Of a stretch of DNA of 40,412 nucleotides, positions 1 through 8,622 are shown in pieces. The DNA lies in the NCBI GenBank assembly GCA_949285535.1, contig CASDZP010000011.1, forward strand, positions 1 to 40,412. The letters run 5' to 3'. The notes below the pieces were generated by a model that was not told the origin of the DNA, searched no databases, and saw only the letters and a program-made list of their open reading frames with translations. The translations under genes were made by a program, and so were the position numbers. How positions within the stretch are numbered: position 1 is the stretch's first letter; each line of letters begins with the position of its first letter. Source of the stretch: an uncultured Alistipes sp. (GTDB taxonomy: Bacteria > Bacteroidota > Bacteroidia > Bacteroidales > Rikenellaceae).

Positions 1-63
1 TTCTATAAATCGCCGAGTCAGACAGAGTTTGCCGATGTAAGTAATACAACGATAACACGCTAA
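1..63 (+). CDS. 3' end of a GH20-like gene (partial)
   Basis: The window opens inside a reading frame that gives 20 residues and stops with TAA at 61-63. Those residues match the last 20 of the complete GH20 protein on the opposite strand (130-2418) except for Ala for Thr near the middle and Arg for His at the end. The simplest reading is the 3' end of a paralogous beta-hexosaminidase gene lying mostly outside the window and pointing toward its sister. It could instead be only a short inverted duplication of the 3' end. Nothing upstream is visible, so its length and completeness are unknown. Confidence 0.6.
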   Translation, partial: FYKSPSQTEFADVSNTTITR

Positions 64-80
64 CGATATCACAAACGAAA

Positions 81-112
81 AGCCCATTGTTTATTATAAA
101 CAATGAGCTTTT
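81..112. terminator. bidirectional intrinsic terminator between convergent GH20 ends
   Basis: A hairpin with arms CATTGTTTA (85-93) and TAAACAATG (97-105) extends outward through AAAGC/GCTTT pairing with a small mismatch. It carries an A-run on the left and a T-run on the right, so it can stop transcription from both sides. It lies 18 nt after the left stop codon and 18 nt before the right one, at the centre of the larger inverted repeat 1-192. Confidence 0.8.
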
Positions 113-129
113 TCTGTTTAGTGATATCG

Positions 130-2418
130 TTAGTGAGTTATCGTTGTATTGCTTACATCGGTAAACTCTGTCTGACTCGGCGATTTATAGAAGAATGTCG
201 CCTTACTCCATGTGTAGGGCCAGCCACCGGCGTTGCGGTTGTTGACGATGAGGGTGAAGCGGTGTTTGCCTGACTCGAGTGCAATTGTTTTTTTGTTCAA
301 GAGGTGGCGTGTGGCTACCTTGCCGTCGTTGACAATGACGGGACGACCGTCGATGTAAAGAACATACTGGTCTGTCGTGACGGTGTAAACACCGCTTTCG
401 GGTACTTCAAAGTAACCTTCGTAAACTTTTACCCACGGGGTTTTGTAGTCGGTGCTTTCAACTCTTGTCTTTACAAATTCATTTACGACAACAGGGTCGC
501 TCCACTTGGCGTCTTTCATGGCGGTGGTGTCGAGATAGAGACCAGTCGTCTCTTTCATGAGCATGCCGGGTGTCGATTCCGCTTTCATGGCAGGCATGAG
601 CGATTCTTTTACAATCTCTATCGTGCGGATACGGCTCGTTTTACCTGAGGGCAGAAGCGTCGCTATCTTCAATGTGGTGTCGGCGTCGAAACAGAGAGTG
701 TCGGTATAACGTGAAGATGTCTTGTCGGGTGTGGTGCCGTCGAGAGTGTAAACCATCGGGTAGTCACGAGTGTTGCCAAAACCGAGACGGAGTGAGTCGG
801 TGAATACCATGCGGTCAGAGAGGGGACCTTCGGGCATGGGTATGTGGTAGTTGACATCGTGTCCGTCAAGACGTACGAGAGCGTTGTCGATACGACGCTC
901 GAAGTCATCATAGTCTTTTACTGCGAGGGGTGTCCAGCCTATCTCCGCAAGCGCGAATATGCGGGGGTAGATGAAATATTCGGGCGCGCCCGGCTCGTAC
1001 ATGTATTCCGTCCAGATGTTCGCCTGTACGCCGATTATGTGTTTTGCCTCCTGTTCGTTGAGTTCCGCGGGTACGGGGTCGAAGCTGTATGTCTTTTCGG
1101 GTGTCAGGTAACCGCCTATCGCAACGGGTTCGACCTCTGCCGCTCCCTGATATTTGTCGAGATAGAGCCAGTCGCCCGGTGACATGATGACATCGTGTCC
1201 GGCACGTGCCGCCGTGATGCCGCCCTCAAGACCACGCCATGACATAATGGTCGCGGAGGGTGCTATGCCGCCTTCGAGAATCTCATCCCAGCCGATTATG
1301 CTCTTGCCGAGAGAGTTTACGTGTTTTTCGATACGCTGAACGAAATAGCTTTGAAGCTCAAACGGTGTTTTCAGCCCTTCGGCTCTCATGCGTGCCTGAC
1401 ATTTGGGGCACTCTATCCAACGGTCTTTGGGACATTCGTCACCACCGATATGTATATAGGGGCTTGTGAAGAGAGGCGCCACTTCGGTGAGCACGTTCTG
1501 TAAAAACTCAAATGTAGCGTCGTTACCAGCGCAGTAAACGTCGGGTTCGACACCCCAGACAACACGGTGCGTGAACGGTCCTCCCGTGCAAGAGTATTGC
1601 GGGTAGGCGCTGAGGGCAGCCAAGGCGTGTCCCGGAAGCTCGATTTCGGGTATCACTTCGACAAATCGCTCGTTGGCGTAAGCGACAAGTTCTTTTACCT
1701 GTTCCTGCGTGAAACAGCCTTTGTGAACGGTGCCGTCCTGTTCGTTACGAACGGAGCCTATCGTGGTGAGCTCGGGGTAACGTTTTATCTCTATTGTCCA
1801 AAGCTGGTCGTCGGTAAGGTGCCAATGGAAACGGTTTATCTTGAACATCGCCAAAAGGTCTATCTGCTTTTTGATGAAGTCAAGGTCGTTGTAGTGGCGT
1901 GTCACGTCGAGCATCATGCCCCTGTAAGGGAAACGGGGGTAGTCTCTGACCGTCACGGCGGGTATTTTCCACGCTATGTCATCGACAACCGTCTGAGACT
2001 CTATCTCGGCGGGGAGCAGCTGCATGAGTGTCTGCATGCCGTAGAAGACTCCTTGCGCGCTCTTGCCGACAATGTCAACCTTGTCGGAGGTTACCTTGAG
2101 CGTGTAACCCTCTTTTGAGGGAACGTTCAGGGCGGTGTCTATCGAAAGGGTGATGACATCCGACGCCGCCTCTTTGCGGTCGAGGCTGTAACCTGTCGAT
2201 TTCTGAATCTTTGCGCAGAAGTAGTCGGTTATCGGATTGAGAATGCTGTCCGCCGATATGCGGGTGGAGCTGTTGAGATTGAACGAACCCTCGTTCTGAA
2301 CCAGCTCGGCGGGGGCGGGTATGATGTTTATACCATTATTATAAGGTCTCTCGGGAGCTTCTTTACACCCGAAGAAGAGTAAAAATGCCAAAGGTATGGC
2401 GGCTGTTAGTTTTTTCAT
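130..2418 (-). CDS. GH20 beta-N-acetylhexosaminidase, lipoprotein
   Basis: This 762-residue protein is a family 20 glycoside hydrolase that removes terminal beta-linked GlcNAc or GalNAc from glycans, probably host or mucin O-/N-glycans. A lipoprotein signal with a Cys at position 18 (LLFFGC) predicts anchoring at the outer membrane or periplasm. Residues about 30-150 are the GH20b alpha/beta domain. About 160-505 form the TIM barrel, with the catalytic pair Asp327-Glu328 in HIGGDE. The C-terminal part holds a chitobiase-type beta domain and a PA14-like carbohydrate-binding module (about 665-750). A good -7 box lies just upstream at 2450-2457. The gene converges on a near-identical gene end at 1-63. 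The family is certain; the exact substrate is not. Confidence 0.95.
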   Translation of the reverse strand: MKKLTAAIPLAFLLFFGCKEAPERPYNNGINIIPAPAELVQNEGSFNLNSSTRISADSILNPITDYFCAKIQKSTGYSLDRKEAASDVITLSIDTALNVPSKEGYTLKVTSDKVDIVGKSAQGVFYGMQTLMQLLPAEIESQTVVDDIAWKIPAVTVRDYPRFPYRGMMLDVTRHYNDLDFIKKQIDLLAMFKINRFHWHLTDDQLWTIEIKRYPELTTIGSVRNEQDGTVHKGCFTQEQVKELVAYANERFVEVIPEIELPGHALAALSAYPQYSCTGGPFTHRVVWGVEPDVYCAGNDATFEFLQNVLTEVAPLFTSPYIHIGGDECPKDRWIECPKCQARMRAEGLKTPFELQSYFVQRIEKHVNSLGKSIIGWDEILEGGIAPSATIMSWRGLEGGITAARAGHDVIMSPGDWLYLDKYQGAAEVEPVAIGGYLTPEKTYSFDPVPAELNEQEAKHIIGVQANIWTEYMYEPGAPEYFIYPRIFALAEIGWTPLAVKDYDDFERRIDNALVRLDGHDVNYHIPMPEGPLSDRMVFTDSLRLGFGNTRDYPMVYTLDGTTPDKTSSRYTDTLCFDADTTLKIATLLPSGKTSRIRTIEIVKESLMPAMKAESTPGMLMKETTGLYLDTTAMKDAKWSDPVVVNEFVKTRVESTDYKTPWVKVYEGYFEVPESGVYTVTTDQYVLYIDGRPVIVNDGKVATRHLLNKKTIALESGKHRFTLIVNNRNAGGWPYTWSKATFFYKSPSQTEFTDVSNTTITH

Positions 2419-2449
2419 GCAGAAAGTGTTGTTTTTATGTTTCTTCAGA

Positions 2450-2457
2450 CAAATGTA
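2450..2457 (-). promoter_or_regulatory. -7 promoter box of the GH20 gene
   Basis: Read on the minus strand this is TACATTTG, an exact match to the Bacteroides -7 consensus TAnnTTTG, about 30 nt before the start codon. No clear TTTG lies at the usual 19-20 nt further upstream, so only the -7 element is supported. Confidence 0.5.
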
Positions 2458-2578
2458 CTAATTAAATTCAAAACCTAAAATAAAAACGCCTCAAAAACAA
2501 CAACTCGGAACATGGCGTCGGTTCTCGGCGGATAGAGAAATATTCAAATGACGGTCGAGACGTTTTATGGAACGTTTT

Positions 2579-2610
2579 TTTGACGACAACGGTTAAAAAT
2601 GTTATCTTTG
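2579..2610 (+). promoter_or_regulatory. promoter of the nadE-rseC-rnf operon
   Basis: TTTG (2579-2582) and TATCTTTG (2603-2610) are separated by 20 nt, fitting the Bacteroidota housekeeping promoter. Transcription should start near 2615, leaving a short leader before the ATG at 2643. No other promoter of similar quality was seen before the rnf genes, so this probably drives all eight genes. Confidence 0.7.
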
Positions 2611-2642
2611 TGTATTGATACTCAAATTTTGATTTTTTGATT

Positions 2643-4289
2643 ATGAAAATCGCGCTTTGTCAAATCAATCCCACTGTGGGCGACGTCTCTAACAATAGAG
2701 ACAAGATGACTGAAATGGTTGCTGCCGCTTCTTCAAAAGGTGCCGACCTCGTGCTGTTCGGAGAACTGTCTCTGTCGGGCGCGCCGCTCGGCGACCTCGT
2801 TTTTCATCCCGACTTCTGCGACAAGTGTTTCTCGGCACTCGCGGATATAGCAGAGGCTGGTAAGGAGTGCGTTACGCTTGTAGGTCTGCCCGTCATGGCT
2901 CAAGACGAGGCGTTCAATGCTGTGGCAATGCTTGGCGGAGGAGAAGTGAAAGAGGTATTCATGAAAGCCATGCCGTCGTCTCGTCAGGAGAGAATGGTCT
3001 TCTCCGGAATAGACTCGCCCGAATTTGAGGGCGCGGATGACGGCGAGATGCCCGCATACACAATATCGGTTGACGGGGTCGATATACTCGTCGTGGTGGG
3101 AGACGACATGCGTTTTACCGATACGCTCGAATGTTTCGGCAGAAACGGTGAAAAACCAGACCTTATAGTAAACCTTACCGCCAAACGATTCGCGCATCAG
3201 ATAATCGAGGAGGACGCCGAAAACTATTCGTCTCTCGCCGCCGCCCTCTCGACACCGATAATCGTCTGCGGTATAACAGGAGGATGTGTCGATACCGTCT
3301 TCCACGGCGGCTCAATGGCTTTCGACGCCGAGGGCAGAATGGTATTCAAAGGTAAGAACTTCGAGGAGGATTTGGTGATGCTCGACTTCGATGCCCGTGA
3401 GGGATTCGGAAGAGTGCCGAGACAGTCGCTCCCTGTAAGTTCCAAAAGCTCGAAAGCGCGTCACGCATATAAGGCCATGGTTATGGCAGTCAGGGATTAT
3501 TTCGGTAAGAATGGCTTTAAGCGTGCCACGATAGGTCTGTCGGGCGGTATCGACTCGGCTGTGGTTGCCGCCATTGCCGTCGATGCCCTCGGCGCGCAGT
3601 GTGTCAGGGGCGTTATGATGCCCTCGCGATTCTCGTCGGAGGGGTCGATAACAGACTCGATAAGACTTGCCGCAAGTCTCGGAATAGAGTGCGTGGAACT
3701 CTCGATAGAGAAGATGTTTTCAGCCTCGCTTGAGACACTCGCCCCGCTTTTCGGAGAAAGTCCTTTCACGGTTGCCGAGGAGAATATACAGTCGAGACTC
3801 CGCGGCGTGTTGCTTATGGCTGTCGCCAACAAGTTCGACACCCTCGTGCTCAACACAACCAACAAAAGCGAGTCGGCAATGGGATACGGAACCCTTTACG
3901 GGGATACCAACGGCGCATTGTCTGTACTTGGCGACCTCTATAAAACAGAGGTCTATGAGGTGGCTGAATACATAAACAGAAACGGAGAGGTCATACCCGA
4001 AACGATAATAAACAAGGCTCCGTCGGCAGAGTTGCGTGAGGGGCAGAGAGACAGCGATTCGTTGCCCCCTTACGACAAGCTTGACGTCGTGCTGTACGCT
4101 CTTATAGAGGAGAACATGTCGGTCATGGATTGCGCCGCGGAGTGCGGGGTGGCGATAGATACCGTCATGTGGGTGGACAGAATGCTGAAGATAAACGAAT
4201 ATAAACGTCATCAGTTGCCCCCTGTGGTGTCGCTGTCGAGAATGACGCTCACCAAAGACAGAACGATGCCCGTAATTGTAAAATATTGA
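2643..4289 (+). CDS. nadE: NAD+ synthetase of the glutamine-dependent type, glutaminase Cys absent
   Basis: This protein makes NAD+ from nicotinic acid adenine dinucleotide, ATP and an ammonia source. I start at ATG 2643; a TTG two codons earlier is also in frame. The 548 residues have the two-domain layout: a nitrilase-fold glutaminase (1-260) and an NAD synthetase domain (about 275-548) with the ATP-pyrophosphatase loop SGGIDSA at 300-306. In the glutaminase domain Glu41 and Lys108 of the catalytic triad are present, but the position of the nucleophilic Cys (nitrilase CYDxRF/NadE ICED) reads VGDDMRF with Gly153. This predicts loss of glutamine hydrolysis and use of free ammonia, while the synthetase domain looks intact. 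It is the first gene of the operon; rseC begins 4 nt after its stop. Confidence 0.93.
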   Translation: MKIALCQINPTVGDVSNNRDKMTEMVAAASSKGADLVLFGELSLSGAPLGDLVFHPDFCDKCFSALADIAEAGKECVTLVGLPVMAQDEAFNAVAMLGGGEVKEVFMKAMPSSRQERMVFSGIDSPEFEGADDGEMPAYTISVDGVDILVVVGDDMRFTDTLECFGRNGEKPDLIVNLTAKRFAHQIIEEDAENYSSLAAALSTPIIVCGITGGCVDTVFHGGSMAFDAEGRMVFKGKNFEEDLVMLDFDAREGFGRVPRQSLPVSSKSSKARHAYKAMVMAVRDYFGKNGFKRATIGLSGGIDSAVVAAIAVDALGAQCVRGVMMPSRFSSEGSITDSIRLAASLGIECVELSIEKMFSASLETLAPLFGESPFTVAEENIQSRLRGVLLMAVANKFDTLVLNTTNKSESAMGYGTLYGDTNGALSVLGDLYKTEVYEVAEYINRNGEVIPETIINKAPSAELREGQRDSDSLPPYDKLDVVLYALIEENMSVMDCAAECGVAIDTVMWVDRMLKINEYKRHQLPPVVSLSRMTLTKDRTMPVIVKY

Positions 4290-4293
4290 TGTC

Positions 4294-4719
4294 ATGAGCG
4301 TAGTAGAGCATGCCGGTGTCGTTACGGGTGTCGAAAAGGGTGTGGTTGTCGTGGAGATGACCGCCGTGTCGGCTTGTGCCGAGTGTCACGCAAAAGGACA
4401 TTGCGTCAGCGCGTCGGATACCAAAATCAAAACCATGAGGGTCGAAACTCCCGATTATAACGATTATAGTGTGGGGCAGAGAGTGCTTCTGTCCGTGTCC
4501 GGACGCTCGGGCGCAAAAGCGGTCGTGTTGTGTTATGTCGTGCCGCTTGTCGTGTGCCTTCTAACTCTCGCTATATTTGTCAGTTGTGGCTTTGGTGAGG
4601 GTGCGAGCGCATTTATTTCTTTGGCGTCTGTGGTGATATATTTACTTATTTTGTTTATCTTTAGGCGCCGAATATCACAAAAAGTAGGTATAAAAATAAC
4701 ACATTATCAGTATAAATAG
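4294..4719 (+). CDS. rseC: RseC/SoxR-reducing-system family membrane protein
   Basis: This is a 141-residue RseC-family protein, regularly found beside rnf genes in Bacteroidales and in some other bacteria within the SoxR-reducing system. The N-terminal soluble part carries a Cys cluster (SACAECHAKGHC, about residues 27-38) able to bind metal or Fe-S. Two transmembrane helices lie at roughly 76-97 and 103-122, followed by a basic cytoplasmic end. The gene starts 4 nt after nadE and its TAG stop directly abuts the rnfB ATG, implying translational coupling. Its biochemical role in the Rnf context is not established. Confidence 0.88.
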   Translation: MSVVEHAGVVTGVEKGVVVVEMTAVSACAECHAKGHCVSASDTKIKTMRVETPDYNDYSVGQRVLLSVSGRSGAKAVVLCYVVPLVVCLLTLAIFVSCGFGEGASAFISLASVVIYLLILFIFRRRISQKVGIKITHYQYK

Positions 4720-5688
4720 ATGAACGAGACGTTGATTTTTACAGTGCTGACGCTGTGTGCGCTCGGTGTCGTGGCGGCAGTCGCTTTGTTCTTTGTCGCA
4801 AAGAAATTCCATGTCTGGGAAGACCCTCGCATAGATGATGTTGAAAAGATGTTGCCCGGCGCGAACTGCGGCGGTTGCGGATTCCCCGGTTGCCGCGGAC
4901 TTGCCTCTGCGCTTGTCAAAGCGGACACCATGGAGGGGCTCGCATGCCCCGTGGGCGGCTCGCAGACAATGAAGTCGATAGCCGAGTATCTCGGTCGCGT
5001 CGCCGAGGAGAAAGAACCCGAAGTGGCGGTGGTAAGATGTTCGGGCAGCTGTCAGAACAGACCCAAAACAAATACATATGACGGCGTGTCGAGCTGTGCG
5101 GTCGCATCTTCGCTCTATGCGGGTGAAACGGGTTGCTCGTTCGGTTGCGTAGGTTTCGGCGATTGCGTGAAGGTGTGTGCTTTCGGAGCTTTGAAGATGA
5201 ACCCCGAAACAGGTTTGCCCGAAGTGGATGACGAAAAGTGTACCGCTTGCGGCAAGTGCGTCAAGGCTTGCCCCAAGATGATTATAGAACTGCGCAAAAA
5301 AGGTCCCAAGTCACGCCGTGTGTTCGTCTCTTGTGTGAACAAGGATAAAGGCGCGATTACACGCAAAGCATGTAAGGTCGGATGTATCGGCTGCGGCAAG
5401 TGCGTCAAGACATGTCCGTTCGAGGCGATAAAACTCGAAAACAATGTCGCTTACATCGACTCGTACAAGTGTCGTCTTTGCCGTAAGTGCGTTGTAGAAT
5501 GCCCCACAGGTGCGATAAACGAGGTTAACTTCCCTCCGCGTCCTCCCAAAGAGGCAGGACCCGCCAAACCCATGGCAGAGAAAGCGGCTGTTGCGACAGC
5601 GGCTCCCGTGAGCGCTCCCGTTACGGAGAATAAGGGTGCGGAGCAGACCGAGAACGTGAAAAAAGAGAGTGAAAAAGTAGAAAAATAG
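4720..5688 (+). CDS. rnfB: Rnf complex subunit B (ferredoxin-type electron entry)
   Basis: RnfB accepts electrons from reduced ferredoxin and passes them into the membrane Rnf complex. The 322-residue protein has one N-terminal membrane helix (about 5-27) and a 4Fe-4S motif with Cys50, Cys53, Cys58 and Cys76. Several ferredoxin-type clusters follow, for example Cys174/177/180/184 and Cys251/254/257/261, with further Cys groups around 139-153 and 218-232. The last 50 residues are an Ala/Pro/Glu/Lys-rich tail without a recognisable fold. It directly abuts rseC and is followed 8 nt later by rnfC. Confidence 0.96.
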   Translation: MNETLIFTVLTLCALGVVAAVALFFVAKKFHVWEDPRIDDVEKMLPGANCGGCGFPGCRGLASALVKADTMEGLACPVGGSQTMKSIAEYLGRVAEEKEPEVAVVRCSGSCQNRPKTNTYDGVSSCAVASSLYAGETGCSFGCVGFGDCVKVCAFGALKMNPETGLPEVDDEKCTACGKCVKACPKMIIELRKKGPKSRRVFVSCVNKDKGAITRKACKVGCIGCGKCVKTCPFEAIKLENNVAYIDSYKCRLCRKCVVECPTGAINEVNFPPRPPKEAGPAKPMAEKAAVATAAPVSAPVTENKGAEQTENVKKESEKVEK

Positions 5689-5696
5689 AACCCGAT

Positions 5697-7034
5697 ATGT
5701 TAAAGACATTCAAAATAGGCGGTATCCACCCCAATGACAACAAGTTGAGCAAGGGGTGCGCAATCGAAAAGATGCCGTTGCCCGAAAAGGTGGTTATCTC
5801 TCTGTCACAGCATATAGGCGCTCCCGCCACAGCGACCGTCGCAAAAGGCGATAAGGTTAAGGTGGGCGACCTGATTGGCAAGGCGACAGGCTTCGTCTCT
5901 GCCGACGTGCATTCGTCGGTCAGCGGGACGGTCGTCGCCGTGGATGCGCAACCCGATACATCGGGCGTGCGTAAACCTTCGGTTACCATTGCCGTAGAGG
6001 GTGACGAGTGGAACGAACAGATAGATCTCGGCGCGGAAAACATTCCCGACATCACACCAAAAGAGATGATGGATGCGATAGCGCACGCCGGTATCGTCGG
6101 CATGGGTGGCGCCACATTCCCCACACATGTGAAACTCTCTGTTCCCGACGGAAAGAAAGCGGAATTCCTTATAATAAACGGTGTCGAGTGCGAACCTTAC
6201 CTCACAGCCGACCACAGAGTGATGCTCGAACGTCCTGACGACCTGCTCAAGGGTGTAGCCATCCTCTGCAAGGTACTCTCGGTTAAGAAGGCGTTCATAG
6301 GTATCGAAAACAACAAGCCCGACGCGATAGAACTGCTTACCAAAAAGGCGGCAGGCGGCGGATACGGCGATGTCTCGATAGAGGTGGTGCCCCTGAAGGT
6401 GCAATATCCGCAGGGTGGTGAGAAACAGCTTATCGACGCGGTAATCGGTCGTCAGGTACCCTCCGGCGCGCTTCCCATAGAGGTGGGCGCGGTTGTTCAG
6501 AATGCGGGTACGGCTGTCGCCGTGTATGAGGCTGTCGTTAAGCATAAACCGCTCATCGAGAGGGTAGTGACGGTTACGGGCAAATCGCTCGCATCGCCCA
6601 AAAACCTTTTGGTGAGACTCGGTACCCCCGTCCAGGCGTTGATAGACTACTGCGGCGGACTCGGTGATAATACCGGTAAGGTGATAAACGGCGGTCCGAT
6701 GATGGGTCGTGCCGCATGCAATCTCGAAGGCGGCGTGACCAAAGGTACATCGGGCGTGCTTCTGATGAATGACGGCGAGGCAAAACGTAAGCCGAGCTCT
6801 CCCTGTATCCGTTGCGCCAAGTGCGTGTCGGTATGTCCAATGGGGCTCGAACCTTATCTTATAAACGTAATGACGAAGAACGGACTCGTTGCGCAGACCG
6901 AACCCCTGCATCCTTATGACTGTATCGAGTGCGGCTCTTGCTCTTACACCTGTCCCGCAGGTATCCCGTTGCTCGACTTCATCCGTCTTGCCAAAGGCGA
7001 GGTGATGAAGATTATGCGCGCGCGTAAATCATAA
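5697..7034 (+). CDS. rnfC: Rnf complex subunit C (NADH/FMN and Fe-S subunit)
   Basis: RnfC is the peripheral subunit that exchanges electrons with NAD(H). The 445-residue protein shows the RnfC N-terminal domain, a Complex I 51-kDa-like FMN/NADH region with GMGGATFPTH (about 139-148), an SLBB segment, and two C-terminal 4Fe-4S motifs (CIRCAKCVSVCP and CIECGSCSYTCP). It lacks the long Ala/Lys-rich repeat tail of gammaproteobacterial RnfC and is close to the Bacteroides length. Spacing of 8 nt from rnfB and 26 nt to rnfD fits one transcript. Confidence 0.96.
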   Translation: MLKTFKIGGIHPNDNKLSKGCAIEKMPLPEKVVISLSQHIGAPATATVAKGDKVKVGDLIGKATGFVSADVHSSVSGTVVAVDAQPDTSGVRKPSVTIAVEGDEWNEQIDLGAENIPDITPKEMMDAIAHAGIVGMGGATFPTHVKLSVPDGKKAEFLIINGVECEPYLTADHRVMLERPDDLLKGVAILCKVLSVKKAFIGIENNKPDAIELLTKKAAGGGYGDVSIEVVPLKVQYPQGGEKQLIDAVIGRQVPSGALPIEVGAVVQNAGTAVAVYEAVVKHKPLIERVVTVTGKSLASPKNLLVRLGTPVQALIDYCGGLGDNTGKVINGGPMMGRAACNLEGGVTKGTSGVLLMNDGEAKRKPSSPCIRCAKCVSVCPMGLEPYLINVMTKNGLVAQTEPLHPYDCIECGSCSYTCPAGIPLLDFIRLAKGEVMKIMRARKS

Positions 7035-7060
7035 CTTTTGAATAGTAAAGTATAAAGATA

Positions 7061-8047
7061 ATGGATAAAAAATTGATTGTTTCGCCCTCGCCTCACATCC
7101 ATTCGGGCAACTCGACGCAGAGCCTAATGCGCGACGTAATCATCGCGCTGATTCCCGCGTTCATCGTGTCGATAGTCTTTTTCGGATTCGACGCTGTGAC
7201 GGTTGCGGCGATAGCGGTTGTGGCTTCTCTCGCCACAGAATATCTGATAACACGCTTCATGTTGAAGCGCCCCAACACCCTTTGGGACTATTCCGCCGCG
7301 CTGACGGGCTTCCTTCTGGCTTTCAACCTTCCGCCCAGCGCTCCCTGGTGGATGATAGTGATAGGTTCGATTGTCGCAATAGGCGTAGGCAAGATGTCTT
7401 TCGGTGGTCTTGGCCGTAACCCGTTCAATCCCGCGCTCGTGGGTCGTGTGTTCCTGCTTATCTCTTTCCCTGAGCAGATGACCTCTTTTTATCATCCGAC
7501 AGCCCTCGATGGCACATCGGGTGCGACTCCTCTCGCAGTAGTCAAAGAGGCTGTGAAGAACGGTCAGAGCCTTTCGGAAGTGATGCCGCAGTTCTCATAT
7601 ACCGACATGTTGCTCGGTAACATGGGCGGTTCGATGGGTGAGATTGCCGCTTTTGCCTTGTTGATAGGTTTTGTCTATCTTCTTGTGCGTAAGGTGATAA
7701 CATGGCATATCCCTGTCTATGTTCTCGGTTCTATGGCTATCTTCAGCGCGATATTGTGGCTTATCGATCCCAATAGTTTCGCAAATCCGCTCTTCCACCT
7801 GCTCTCAGGGGGTGCGATACTCGGTGCGGTATATATGGCGACCGACTATGTCACTTCGCCCATGACGACAAAAGGTATGCTATTATATGGTATAGGCATA
7901 GGTGTGATAACGATATTGATAAGAACATGGGGCGCCTATCCCGAAGGTATCTCTTTCGCGATACTTATAATGAACGCCGCCGTGCCTTTGATTAACAAAT
8001 ATACCCACCCCAAACGCTTCGGCAGTGTGGTGGCCAAAAAAGCGTAA
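7061..8047 (+). CDS. rnfD: Rnf complex subunit D (membrane flavoprotein)
   Basis: RnfD is an integral membrane subunit with covalently bound FMN. The 328-residue sequence has many hydrophobic helices and the flavinylation motif SGATPLA, with the FMN-accepting Thr at about 156. The conserved region GRNPFNPALVGRVFL precedes it. It belongs to the NqrB/RnfD family; the surrounding rnf genes and absence of nqr genes decide for Rnf. The next gene, rnfG, begins 5 nt after the stop. Confidence 0.96.
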   Translation: MDKKLIVSPSPHIHSGNSTQSLMRDVIIALIPAFIVSIVFFGFDAVTVAAIAVVASLATEYLITRFMLKRPNTLWDYSAALTGFLLAFNLPPSAPWWMIVIGSIVAIGVGKMSFGGLGRNPFNPALVGRVFLLISFPEQMTSFYHPTALDGTSGATPLAVVKEAVKNGQSLSEVMPQFSYTDMLLGNMGGSMGEIAAFALLIGFVYLLVRKVITWHIPVYVLGSMAIFSAILWLIDPNSFANPLFHLLSGGAILGAVYMATDYVTSPMTTKGMLLYGIGIGVITILIRTWGAYPEGISFAILIMNAAVPLINKYTHPKRFGSVVAKKA

Positions 8048-8052
8048 AGAAT

Positions 8053-8619
8053 ATGAAATCGTCATTGATAAACATGGTAATGGTGCTCTTTCTCATTACC
8101 CTTGTGTGCGCCGCGGCGATAGGCGGTGTTTATGAACTAACGAAAGAGCCGATAGATGCTGCCAAACAGGCAAAACAGATAGCCGCAATTTCTGAAGTGT
8201 TGCCCTCTTTTGAAAAGGTGGGTATTCCCCAGGAGAAGAGTGTAGATGGTGACGTGGTCAAGATATATGAGGCCACATCAGGCGGTAAGGTTGTCGGTTA
8301 TGCTGTTGAGACATTCTCTAAAAACGGTTTCGGCGGTACGATTAGAATAATGGTGGGTTTCAAAGCCGACGGTACAATCAGCGGGACATCCGTAATATCT
8401 CACTCTGAGACACCCGGACTCGGTGACAAGATAGACAAGAGCAAATCGGACTTTTCAAAACAGTTTGAAGGTCAGAATCCCGAGACGTTCAAACTCGGCG
8501 TTAAAAAAGACGGCGCGGGCGATGTTGACGCCATAACAGCCGCGACAATATCGTCGAGAGCTTTTGTCGATGCAGTTAACAGAGCCTATCAGCAGGTTAA
8601 ACCTTATATGGAGGACTAA
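8053..8619 (+). CDS. rnfG: Rnf complex subunit G (FMN-bearing, periplasm-facing)
   Basis: RnfG has one N-terminal membrane helix (about 7-27) and a periplasmic FMN-binding domain. The 188-residue protein carries ITAATISSRA, matching the flavinylation consensus with Thr165 as the expected phosphoester-linked FMN site. A gene for the flavin transferase ApbE, which would load the flavin on RnfD and RnfG, is not in this window. rnfE begins 3 nt after the stop. Confidence 0.95.
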   Translation: MKSSLINMVMVLFLITLVCAAAIGGVYELTKEPIDAAKQAKQIAAISEVLPSFEKVGIPQEKSVDGDVVKIYEATSGGKVVGYAVETFSKNGFGGTIRIMVGFKADGTISGTSVISHSETPGLGDKIDKSKSDFSKQFEGQNPETFKLGVKKDGAGDVDAITAATISSRAFVDAVNRAYQQVKPYMED

Positions 8620-8622
8620 GCG

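Larger units (their letters stand above)
1..192. repeat. near-palindromic gene junction (inverted repeat arms 1-72 / 121-192)
   Basis: Bases 1-72 equal the reverse complement of 121-192 at 68 of 72 positions. The match covers the last 20 codons of both convergent genes and continues 9 bases past both stop codons. The 48-base centre is itself a symmetric terminator hairpin, so the whole 192 bases are close to a palindrome. Confidence 0.9.

Noticed and set aside
1567..2118. 183-codon frame opposite the GH20 gene
   Set aside because: It is a shadow frame inside a clear gene; the same applies to the other long antisense frames in this window, none of which shows family resemblance.
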